DNA from: Leuctra nigra
Lineage: Eukaryota > Arthropoda > Insecta > Plecoptera > Leuctridae
Length of the DNA: 64,000 nucleotides
Direction: 5' to 3'
NCBI GenBank assembly: GCA_934045905.1
Contig: OW203767.1
Span: 21,331,073-21,395,072 of the forward strand
Position numbers and translations under genes: made by a program. How positions within the stretch are numbered: position 1 is the first letter of the stretch; the number at the start of each line of letters is the position of its first letter. The notes beneath the pieces are model-generated. The model saw only the letters and a list, made by a program, of their open reading frames with translations. It ran no database searches and was not told the origin of the DNA. This document shows, one piece after another, positions 10,492-19,698 of this stretch.

Positions 10492-10711
10492 GCGACCAGC
10501 ATCTCTTGGTTGCTTGGCAACAACGGCTCCTACGATGGTCCAAGGAATTATGTAAGCAGTTTCACATCAACAGAATTATCAGCAGACCAAAGCTGGGAGC
10601 AATATTCACGGAGCTTCGATTCTAGTTGAAGTGAGTAATAGTTCTATTAGGTTATAGAAATACTTTAGCAAACTGTAACGAGTAATCTTATGTTCTTATT
10701 TCACCGTTATT

Positions 10712-10779
10712 CAGGTGGAAAACAAACGATGACGAGAGTGATCAACGTGTTCCATTTCGTTCGTCCTCGGGATGACAAG
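10712..10779 (+). CDS. Candidate small exon after the array
   Basis: A TTATTCAG acceptor is followed by an open frame reading KQTMTRVINVFHFVRPRDDK, then a GACAAG|GTATGT donor at about 10780. Upstream, GTTGAA|GTGAGTAAT at 10633 would be a matching donor for a preceding exon. The read-through frame extends to 10884. Both splice signals are good, but the protein is not recognised. Confidence 0.3.
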
Positions 10780-10889
10780 GTATGTCGTTTCAAAACAGCG
10801 CATGCCCAGATGAAGACAGTGCTGCCCAGCGTCTACCCTTGCCCATTTTCTCCGAGGTGCCTGCAAAGCAGTGAAATGAATTAAGAAAA

Positions 10890-11630
10890 TCTAATGTTAC
10901 CACATATTTTGAGTAATTATACTGCAGAAATCAATTGCTGAAGTATATTTTTCCCTCCTAATTCTTCCTTATGTGCAGAAAATTATTTTTCATATATTTT
11001 CTATCACCATGCAAGTGGGATTTGTTGATTAGAAGATAACGTCAGAAGATAGAGCAAAGTTACAGATCATACATTTTTAATACTTGTTTTAACTATACAA
11101 CATTTAAAAAAATATAGAAAGTGAATAAAATAAAATATAGGTACCTACATAGTGTGGCTAAAAACAAAGACAGAATAATAACTAGGTATATAGGTATACC
11201 TATATTTCAAATCTAAAATTAAAAACAGACCTATGTTGGAATATATAAGTAGGAAATATGCAATGCCTGAGCTACGAGAGAAGTTGAATAGAATCTACAT
11301 ACAAATGCTCCATTTCTTCGGGATACATTCGTGAATACAGCTTTTATTGTCAAAAGTCACTTTGGCAACATGACAGTGTACTTTTGACAGCTTATCCGTA
11401 AATAGCTACATTTCCCCTAAGAGTTGAGCCTTTTATGTATTTTCTCCTGGTATAGACAACAGCTTCGACAAAATATTGGTGTATCGGGAACATGCGATAT
11501 TTTCAAGTCACAAAACGAATGGCCCAAAATCTCGAATGTACTAATACTAAACAAATATTTATTCAAACCAATCATCAATTTCCGTGTTCATTAGTGCGTT
11601 AAAATCTCCAATCTTGGCGCACCTTACTAC
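10890..11630. other. AT-rich stretch
   Basis: Contains a TATAGGTATACCTATA palindrome near 11190. No gene was seen. Confidence 0.5.
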
Positions 11631-11838
11631 GCCGAAAGATAAACAGTTGTTCTGTTTTACGGATGGCGCGAAGTGGTACATCACGGCTTGCTTGTGTGCT
11701 CAAAGACGGGCAGTCGAGATGGCTTATTTGCATTGTAATTGTTGACATTGCATTAACGAGCAAGTCATTTTAGTGCCGTCAAAGGGGCCGTGAGGATTAA
11801 GACAATGGTTTGTTTGTTGTTTACCGATCTAGTGGGCT

Positions 11839-12213
11839 GTGATGAGTCATTGCGTGGGGGTGATTTTGGAGGCTGTGGTCCATGGAGTGATGGTATTTAA
11901 TGTTAGTGTTGATATCGTGAAAGATGATGGGTTTGAAATATCTATGGTTTATGTGTTAAAAATGTTATATTTTATTTACGCCGACTCTGTTTTTTGTTTT
12001 TTCATTAATTTTATGAATGAAGTTTATCAAGATCAAATCTGGAACCAAACTTTTAAAAATACGTTATTATTTTTGACCGAAAATTCTTCAAGTATAGGTA
12101 TTGTTGTTCACTCCATTTCTTTCTCAATTTACGTTATTCAATTATTTTGTCCTGGTGGATCCATTCAGGGGTTTCACTCCGTAGTAAACTCAAAAGTTCA
12201 AAAATTAAAATAA
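11839..12213 (+). CDS. 124-codon ORF, doubtful
   Basis: Open from ATG 11839 to TAA 12213, with several hydrophobic stretches and an AATAAA-like word just after the stop (AAAATAAATC). In AT-rich DNA of this length one or two frames of this size are expected by chance, and codon use shows no clear bias. The preceding 200 bp (11640-11835) is less AT-rich and could be a promoter. No family is recognised. Confidence 0.2.
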   Translation: MMSHCVGVILEAVVHGVMVFNVSVDIVKDDGFEISMVYVLKMLYFIYADSVFCFFINFMNEVYQDQIWNQTFKNTLLFLTENSSSIGIVVHSISFSIYVIQLFCPGGSIQGFHSVVNSKVQKLK

Positions 12214-12569
12214 ATCATTTAGTTCCAATTGTGCGATCGATGTAAACAATTTCTTATACTTTATTTCTTCTCTGCCTATACCTAAAACTAAGCCAATTCC
12301 ACAATTTGTATTAATTAAACTTCTTCAGATTTACCAATCTTCAAATTGTTAATAAATATTGTGCTGTAAATTAATTTAAAAATATACGTATTTGAGATCT
12401 TGAATGATTGTCCATAAATCAATACACAAAGTTGAGATAGTTCATTATTTTCCCATGTAATTCCTGTAACATTGAGAACAAACACTTTTCATTATCAAAT
12501 ATTTTTTTAACCGTAAGAGACAAAAGAGTGAATATTTACGAACAAAAGTCTGCGTACAATTAAAGTTAC

Positions 12570-12681
12570 CTATGATTTTCTTGTTGTTCCCAATCCACAT
12601 TTTAGCCACCATCACAAGATTGTTCTTGTGATGTTGTGATTGTTCTTGCGAGTACACAACACAGCCCCACAAAATCATCAC
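12570..12681 (-). CDS. Candidate first exon with CRE-type promoter site
   Basis: Minus strand: ATG at 12681 begins MMILWGCVVYSQEQSQHHK and continues to WIGNNKKII, where AATCATAG|GTAACTTT offers a splice donor at 12569. Immediately upstream (12681-12690) is CTGACGTCAG, a perfect CRE palindrome, and a GACGCCATTTGC (YY1-like) word lies at about 12706. The product is unknown and no partner exon was found. Confidence 0.25.
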
Positions 12682-12728
12682 TGACGTCAGATAATCATTG
12701 CAAATGGCGTCGTCTCCAGGGGGTTCAT

Positions 12729-12755
12729 GGGGGGGGGGGGGGGGGGGGGGGGGGG
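12729..12755. repeat. Poly(G)27 tract
   Basis: An uninterrupted run of 27 G on the plus strand, one of the longest homopolymers here; it could form G-quadruplexes. Confidence 0.9.
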
Positions 12756-12939
12756 TACTTAGTCACGAGGGATCTCCGACCAATCATCCCCGTGCTGAGG
12801 TTTCATTTTCATTCCAAAGTGCATGTCAAGTGCATTAGACTGCATAAGAGGATTGCACATAGCTGCATTCAAACCACGTCAATAGCTTCACTGACGGACG
12901 TTATGCAGCTTAGGAGATTTAGAGGGATTTATAAATAGT

Positions 12940-14935
12940 AATGTCAAGCTTGGAGGTTAAATAATGATGTTGATTCATAGTTGATGAAGTTTAATTTATT
13001 GAACATCTAAACTGTTGTGGATTTTCATGAATATGTTTCACAGTAGGGTAATTAGAATTTATAGTTGAATGTGCTCCATAAGATAAGGTACGTTTTAACA
13101 ACTTTAAAGTTGTTAAAAGTAGTTATAAGATTTTGTTGTTGTTAAGTTCACTTTGAGTTTGATGAACTTGAATGGTTGAGCTTTTTTATTCTAATTATAG
13201 ACTTTTACAAAGTTTAAAACATTGTACCTACATTTTATAATATATTTTATACATTGCTCAGTTAGTTTATTTATATGAAACCGTAGAATTAGAAAAATAT
13301 GTAACTGTTTACTAAATGAAATATATTATTAATTTTTTATCGAACCTCCTAAAAATATATTTTCCGTACGACAAAGGGAAGGGGAATAAAATCCACAAAT
13401 ACGCTCCAATTATTGGGATAAAATCCACAAACTTTTAAAGTTTTTAACAGTCTACGTAATAATTTCTACACTGTGTACAAGCGTGGAAATTAGTTGCTTG
13501 GTTGGCTATCTCTCTCTGCTCCACATGTTTATGATATGAGTCAGAGAGAGGCAGAATACAACGATCTTATTTCCACCACTGCACCACACATATACAATGT
13601 ATCTATCTTTAGTTCTGTCGAACTTTAACCCAAAGCTTATGGCAAGTTTACCCTTCAGCTTTATCCATTCTATTACATTGTGTAAATCCTACTGATAGCC
13701 AAGGGTCACTTACTAACTCGATATCACTGCCCGAGGGTAAACTCTCTACCCCTCACTCTCACTCCCACAGACGACTCTATAGCACCCTCTCCCTTGCTCT
13801 CATGTATTTGTCATTCGACTTATCAACTAGCTAATCAACTGCTATTTGATGTTCTGATTTTTTTCTCTCCCTCTTGTATCTTCAACCCTTAATGAAGAGG
13901 TGGATTTTCGTTCGTGGTTTGGTTTTATCTCTGATTTAGGGGTTGGTTGGAATACGTTGATAAGCTGGATGCTAGAAATAGATCATACAACTTTTTAGAT
14001 ACACTGTAACATAAAAATATTTGATATTTCTTGGGGGGTCTGTTCTTACTTTTAGTTACGTCAATATATTTTATCAAACAGGAAACTTGACCTACTTTTT
14101 TAGTCAAAGTTGTCATAGAACGTTTCATAATTTGCATATTACCTACCTAACTCCTTTTTGCGACATGTATGTTAGTGTTATTTCTAAATTGGCTAAAATC
14201 GAGAATAATGACGTATCAAAAAAGGGATTTCCACACAACAGTAATTTTATCTTTAATCTCTGAATTATGAAATAATGTGAACAAAATGCTAATTAATTGA
14301 GAAGTGTGTTTAAATATTGGTGTTCCTAATCTGTAACTGAGCATTATGAAAAGCTCTTCTAATGGAAACTTAAAAGAATCCACGTAAACCGTGAGTTTTT
14401 GGGAGGTTTTGATATCAACATTTCTGTTCTCCAAAAACATTAGTATACCAAAGTAATTCAAGGGTAGGAATATTTTTTTATGAATTTGAAACCCATGTCA
14501 ACATCAATTTTTACTTCTTTCCGAAATACCATGACCGAACGAGAAGAGAATCAACAAAAAAGCAATCTATCGCTTGCGGTACAATTTGTGTTTTTACAAA
14601 GTTTACAAGATTTCAAGGTAAGATTACAACATTACAAGGAAGATGCAGCAAGAAGTTGTACAAGAAAGCCAAAGTAGAAGTAAGAAAGCTCAACAATTTA
14701 GATTTAGGGAACTTCAGAGTGACAACAGAGCTTTTAATTCGCCCTTACATCCAAGAAATTGAGCCTATTTATGTAGATTTTGTGTCTCTGTTCTTGGTAT
14801 AGTAACCAAAAATTCTATTTGATAACAGTTTATATTATTATAATTTTTGTCTACAAAAACTGTCATTTTCTGTTAACTTTTAATATTTTATAAGCACTCC
14901 CTTCACGCCATAAATCTGCAATTGAGCAAGTCTTC
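12940..14935. other. Two kilobases without recognisable genes
   Basis: AT-rich except for a C-rich strip at 13730-13800. Several frames of 60-81 codons are open, but none has convincing coding character. AAG|GTAAGA at about 14615 is an isolated donor-like site. Confidence 0.45.
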
Positions 14936-14940
14936 CAATA

Positions 14941-15185
14941 GGGTAGTTGCACACACTGGTTGCTATGGTAACATACCTCAATCTAGTTAATTTAGCTGGG
15001 GGACAGGCATTTTTCAATATTTTTTATCGTGTTTTAAATAAAGTTGTGAAAAAAATATATTAAAAGAAAGGCAAAGGTATGAAATAAAATAAGGAAATAA
15101 AATCAGGAAATATAATTACTTATTTACTGAAATCATCTGTCCCCCAGTAAGATGTCGGTCATCTGTGACGATATGTTGCAGTTTC
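14941..15185 (+). mobile_element. MITE-like family B, complete copy
   Basis: The left part is TAGTTGCACACACTGG, then GGTTGCTATGGTAACATACC. An AT-rich core is bounded by the inverted words CTGGGGGACAG (14996-15006) and CTGTCCCCCAG (15137-15147). The right part is AGATGTCGGTCATCTGTGAC. Other copies or fragments lie at 5829, 27356, 34481, 54381, 61900 and 63950. Confidence 0.75.
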
Positions 15186-15189
15186 CCAA

Positions 15190-15480
15190 TGCATCACTGC
15201 TGCATCTTGATCTCTGTGGATGCTAATCAAATGGAATGTTCGTCTATTGTTCTGGCGCCCGGCGTTGTGTCGTCCATGTGCGATGCGCGGACCTCCCGCA
15301 AGCGAGGGCGCCACTAGCGCCAGTCCGGCGTGGTCCGGCGTAATCATATGCGGTCCGGGCCTGATTTATACCGCGCTTTGAGAGGCCGAGATGCTGGAGG
15401 GGGGAGCTGGACCCGTGGGATTGTTAGAAGATGTGTGGAGGTGCGCGCTTGTTGACAACCCCCTGTCAATTAGGGTTGAT
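15190..15480. promoter_or_regulatory. CpG-rich unique patch
   Basis: About 250 bp with dense CpGs and the inverted word GGCGCCACTAGCGCC, in otherwise AT-rich DNA. A 62-codon minus-strand frame (15159-15347) is open but not recognised. It may be a promoter, or a relic of a coding or structural RNA region. Confidence 0.3.
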
Positions 15481-16090
15481 TACATATAGAAAAATTCGAA
15501 ATTAATTTTTGGGGCTGATTTTTTTTCGATACTTGAGCTAAAGTTATGTCTTATCATATATTCTTAATATTATAAGTAGTTGTTTTCATCCGTTCTATAT
15601 CTGCAAAAATGTTGTTATTAAATCTTTTTTTTCGCTTTAATGTGATGTGTTTTAATTTTATTCAAATCATTGACGTATACGTCAGTCCCTAGACTTAGTT
15701 CTTCAATTGGGTCCATTTTTTGCAAAAAAATAAACCAAATTTTGAACCTTATACAGAATACGTGTAATTACAGTTATCATTAAACCAAAATCTGTCAAAT
15801 AACGCTCTGGAATTTCTGTTTTTAATTTCTGTAATTGTTATGACTAATGCCAATACCAGAAAAATATTTTGGCTCTTACTTTGCATAATTTTCTTAATTA
15901 CCATATTATATATCCTCCATGCAAGCACTTGATTGCCCCATTGTTATTCGACTTGCCCCACAATACAATTCATCCAATCAATGTTTTAAAATATTATTTA
16001 ACAAACTGTCAAAGTCAGTGATTAAACTTCTGATCACTAAAGTAACTCCTTGCAGGGAGGTTTCCTGGCAAAGAGTTGACTTGTCTGTTC
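15481..16090. other. AT-rich stretch
   Basis: Nothing recognised. Confidence 0.5.
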
Positions 16091-16099
16091 ATTGGTGCG

Positions 16100-16312
16100 A
16101 GCTAACTGGCGCCGTCACATACAGATGGCGCTAGTGTTTAGTATGCCGCATGCTCTGCTGCTCTCCCCTCCCCTCGTCACGTCAGAGCGTCGCGGCGGCG
16201 AGCGTCGCTGATGACCAGGCGTCGGCGTCGGGTTAGAAGACTCCACGAACTGTTAAGAGAATATTGGAAGGAGGCCATAGTTTTGATGAAGTTAGGGGAT
16301 AAAAACGAATAG
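16100..16312 (+). promoter_or_regulatory. CpG-dense patch with CTCF-like site and short basic ORF
   Basis: ACAGATGGCGCTAG at 16121-16134 matches the core of the insect CTCF motif. It is followed by about 80 bp of CpG-dense sequence (16170-16235). All three plus frames are open there. The longest, from ATG 16211, reads MTRRRRRVRRLHELLREYWK and closes at 16312. I read this mainly as a possible transcription start region; the ORF is uncertain. Confidence 0.35.
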
Positions 16313-16930
16313 CTGGGAATGAAGGTTTTTGGGTGCGAGTTTATTTCGCTGGTCTAAGAAAGAGTAGAACATTTTTCATTTGTGTCGGAACGGAAGGTAC
16401 ATCTTTCGAGTCCAATAACTGGCAGTACTGATCGTGGATTGCTATGATTTCAACAGTCACTATGAGTCAAAGGGAGCAAAGTTATATTTCATGAAACTGA
16501 GTATGAATAATATACTATATATTTACTATTTTGGAGAGAACTGGCTATCTAAAAAGTATGTTTATGATTAATAATAACATTTTATCTGGCATTCTTTGCT
16601 GCAATTTAAAAAAATAAATGTGGGTACCTATTTTAAAATATTATGAAGACTTATAAAAAATTGTAATTTCAAAAATTCAGAAGTCCAGTGAAGCTTTTAC
16701 TTCTTCCAAACGATGTCAAAATTGCTTCAAATTCGATTCTCTTTCATGAAGACTTTTAAAAAAAGTTTTCTCGAAAAGTAAAAATTCCGGGGAATCTCCA
16801 AAAAACAAAAGTAGGTACCTACATTATACTGGACACTGGTGGATGATAAAGTTTCCTCGTGTATATTGCAACCCCTTTTAATTTATTTCAAAAGGATGCC
16901 AAAATCGCTTCAATTACTTAACGTACTAAT
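16313..16930. other. AT-rich stretch
   Basis: Nothing recognised. Confidence 0.5.
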
Positions 16931-16933
16931 TTA

Positions 16934-17330
16934 CCCATAAAAAACACTCCGTGTAAAAATACCAGCCAAGTCTCTTCAACTTAAAAAAAATAATGAAATC
17001 TAAAAATTCTGCACTGAAAAGTAGTGATATCAAAAAATTAGCCAAGTCAAAACTTTATTTGAAAATCAAAAAATACTTGGCGCATCGTGTACATAAATAG
17101 CTTGGAAGTATAAGCCAATTATAAATTATACATAAAATATACATATACATAGTATACCTATAATGCCCTAAAAAAACGATGCGCCAAGTATTTTTTGATT
17201 TTCAAATAAAGTTTTGACTTGGCTAATTTTTTGATATCACTACTTTTCAGTGCAGAATTTTTAGATTTCATTATTTTTTTTAAGTTGAAGAGACTTGGCT
17301 GGTATTTTTACACGGAGTGTTTTTTATGGG
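16934..17330. mobile_element. Foldback element with perfect 155-bp inverted arms
   Basis: Arms 16934-17088 and 17176-17330 appear identical in inverse orientation over 155 bp, with an 87-bp AT-rich spacer. The outer ends read CCCATAAAAAACACTCCGTG. Identical arms imply a recent origin or gene conversion. No coding capacity. Transcription would give a near-perfect long hairpin RNA. Confidence 0.85.
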
Positions 17331-17389
17331 GATATCACTACTTTTTTTAGTTTATTCTTACAACTTACGTGTGACACATATCACATGAA

Positions 17390-18420
17390 CAATTACTAAA
17401 TCCTTAAAAAAATTACCCTTTACAATTTGGTTATTCTCATGAAACAAACAAAGGTTTCATTCCAATCGGTCAACCCAGTTCCGAGATATGGCAACACGTC
17501 GGTTTTCAAAATGGCCGCTGAACTTTCTGCACTGCCACATAGAATTTATAACTATAAATGATGTGTATCATTTTTAGCTTTCTGAATATGTATTTATTGT
17601 ATAGGAGGGGATTATAATGATATATAAATTTGAATGACGTCATTTCCGGCCTCATAAATAGGAAAATTCTAGTTTGACTGTTCCTATTCCATAGAGATGT
17701 CCTTCCGAATCGTTTGGCACTAGTTTCATACCGATCTGTCAACCAGTTTTCGAGATATTACGTCGTTTCTTCCGATTTCAAAATGGCTGCTGAAATCACT
17801 GACCTCTTGAATTATAATTTAAACATGATTTCATTTTATTATAAGCAGTCTCAAATAGTATATTTATTGCATCAAAATGTAAATTTGTGCGATTTTTAAA
17901 ATGTGTGACGTCATTTCCGGTTTCAGTATGGGAAACTGCAAATATTATTGATGATAATACATAAAGTTGACCGTCTAAATTGTTTAGCGTTGGTTTCGTT
18001 TAAATCTATTAAGACGTTATTAAGATATGATGTCATTTCTGGTTTCAAAATGGCGGCTTCCGGTTGGTTTTATATCAAGTCAAATAATATCACAAAAGAA
18101 CATACGTTACATAAATATCAAAATAATTGGATCAAATTTGTTGCCGAAATGCCAATCGATGAATTAAATTTCATGACGTCATTTCCGGTTTCGTTAACAT
18201 AAATTTTAGTCGGTTGCTATTGATAATCCATATAGATGACCGTCCGAATCGTTTGGCGCTATTTTCGTTCCAATCGAACCAGCCGTTGTTGAGATATGAC
18301 GTCACTTCCGGTTTCAAAATGGCGGCACAAAAAATTCATGGGGTGAAGGTTAAATCAGACGCCAAAAGTGCACACGTGGTAAAAATGTGAGATCAATCGG
18401 TTCAGCCGTTTAGGCTGTGG
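17390..18420 (+). repeat. Degenerate 270-bp satellite with CRE/ETS/YY1-like motifs
   Basis: An anchor resembling GGTTTCATTCCAATCGGTC starts at 17453, 17722, 17992 and 18261, a period of 269-270 bp. Each unit has two halves carrying TGACGTCA-TTTCCGG-type words (17635, 17906, 18174, 18297) and most carry CAAAATGGCGGC or a close variant. The last unit has TGACGTCACTTCCGG followed by TTTCAAAATGGCGGC. Units have diverged considerably, so the array is old. It ends in ATCGGTTCAGCCGTTTAGG, a word typical of insect repeat ends. Confidence 0.75.
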
Positions 18421-18444
18421 CCTGTTTACCGGATTTTAGCTCCA

Positions 18445-18470
18445 GCCTACTACTACTACTACTACTGAGA
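18445..18470. repeat. (CTA)n microsatellite
   Basis: About six copies of CTA, directly after the satellite array. Confidence 0.9.
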
Positions 18471-18831
18471 TTATTACTGATTATTATTATGAAAACCGCC
18501 CTAAAACACTGTTTTCACGGCCCTCTAGCGTGCAAAGGGCGTAACCTATTGTTCCCAAATTTGGTATATGTTGTAGGGTGGGCCATAGCTCGAAATTAAG
18601 ATATATCGCAACAATGTGAGATTTCCCAATTTTAAGATCCAGTAGGCCGAAAATGCCACTTTGATGCTTACAGTAAAAGTGGGTTTGCTCCAGCCTTTAT
18701 TTGAGAGTGTGCGCGCCGTACGACTTGGCTGGCGTGGAGCGACCGCTCCACTAGATATATTTATGCTGCATGCACCACATATTATGCACATAGGCTGCAT
18801 TCCTAAACTAAATAAAGTGTTTAATTATATA
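18471..18831. other. Intergenic stretch downstream of the P450
   Basis: No coding signal. It ends at the poly(A) signals of the P450 gene. Confidence 0.4.
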
Positions 18832-18848
18832 TTTATTAAAATTTTATT
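18832..18848 (-). terminator. Poly(A) signals of the P450 gene
   Basis: Two minus-sense AATAAA hexamers (18843-18848 and 18832-18837) lie about 40-55 bp past the stop codon. Confidence 0.7.
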
Positions 18849-18885
18849 GAACAAAGATTTTTTTGTTCAGTTTCGTGCTTGAATC

Positions 18886-19698
18886 TTAAACATTTGTTAG
18901 CAAAACATCAGAATTTCGTCGATTTAATTGAATCATAAAACCAACATCAGGATTGAATCCTAACGACATTCCAGCCAATAAATTACTTGTTATTACATCC
19001 AAAGTCAAATGTGTGGATACTTTCAGCTGCCTCATAACAGTGCTTAACGTACACTTCATCTGCAACATCGCAAAGTGGCGCCCTACGCATGTCCTGGCGC
19101 CTCCACTGAACGGCAGGTACGCGTAGGGATGAAGTTTATCAGAAGACAGCCAACGATCCGGACAGAAACTGTGCACGTCCTTGAAATATCCTTCGTTGCG
19201 GTGCAGAGTATATGGATAAACAACAGCCACGGTATCTTTGGGCAGAGTCATGCCGTTGCCGATAGGAATATCTTCCGGTAGCAGTCTAGTCTGAATCGGA
19301 GCTGTCGGGAAGAGTCTCATTGTCTCCTTGATCGCTCGTTCCAAGACGTCCATCTTGTTCAGATCTTCAGCCGTCACCAGACGCTGGTCGCCGGCAAAGA
19401 TGTCGTCCAACTCCTGGTGGATCTGGTCTTGCACATCGCTGTGGATCGCGACGAGAAGCAGGAAGTAGGAGATCGTCAGAGTCGTTGTTTCTGTCCCCGC
19501 CATGAACAGGGCTTTCACTTCGTCTCGTAGATCATCGGCGGACAAGGGAGAACCTTGCGTCTCCGTGGCTTCCAGCATCATGTCCAGGAAGGAGTTGATC
19601 TTCTTGTCGCCGGAAGTGACGATTCCCGAGCGTTTGATGCCGCGACGATACTCGTCCTGTTTCTCGGCGATCACTCCTGCAGTGAACTCTTGCAAGAT
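18886..19698 (-). CDS. P450 exon 4 (catalytic half)
   Basis: Acceptor GGTGTTATGCAG, phase 0. It encodes 270 residues uninterrupted from ILQEFTAGVI to the stop at 18886-18888. It includes the I-helix, K-helix, meander and heme-binding loop. The thiolate Cys codon is at 19087-19089. Confidence 0.95.
   Translation of the reverse strand: MLQEFTAGVIAEKQDEYRRGIKRSGIVTSGDKKINSFLDMMLEATETQGSPLSADDLRDEVKALFMAGTETTTLTISYFLLLVAIHSDVQDQIHQELDDIFAGDQRLVTAEDLNKMDVLERAIKETMRLFPTAPIQTRLLPEDIPIGNGMTLPKDTVAVVYPYTLHRNEGYFKDVHSFCPDRWLSSDKLHPYAYLPFSGGARTCVGRHFAMLQMKCTLSTVMRQLKVSTHLTLDVITSNLLAGMSLGFNPDVGFMIQLNRRNSDVLLTNV

Larger units (their letters stand above)
8430..10640. repeat. Three tandem units of head-to-head coding-like arms
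   Basis: About 2.2 kb of non-AT-rich sequence is built from three diverged units spaced about 700-800 bp. Each unit has a divergent pair of arms centred near 8855, 9655 and 10365. All six arms, three on each strand, encode versions of one short peptide around E-Y-Y-G-x-D-L-(D/E)-x-G-E-C-G-(I/V). They share flanking nucleotide blocks GTAGAAGGATCT, GGAGACATGAAATTGAGG and TTCGGCAACACACGAGA. Many differences between arms within the conserved core are third-position (GAG/GAA, TGT/TGC, GGA/GGC), which suggests past protein-level selection. All arms now hit stops or frameshifts soon after the motif. The family is not recognised. It may be decayed divergent gene pairs or exons amplified as a palindrome. 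Confidence 0.6.

Noticed and set aside
11839..12213. 124-codon ORF as a confident gene
   Set aside because: About one or two frames of this length are expected by chance in 64 kb of AT-rich DNA; kept only as doubtful.
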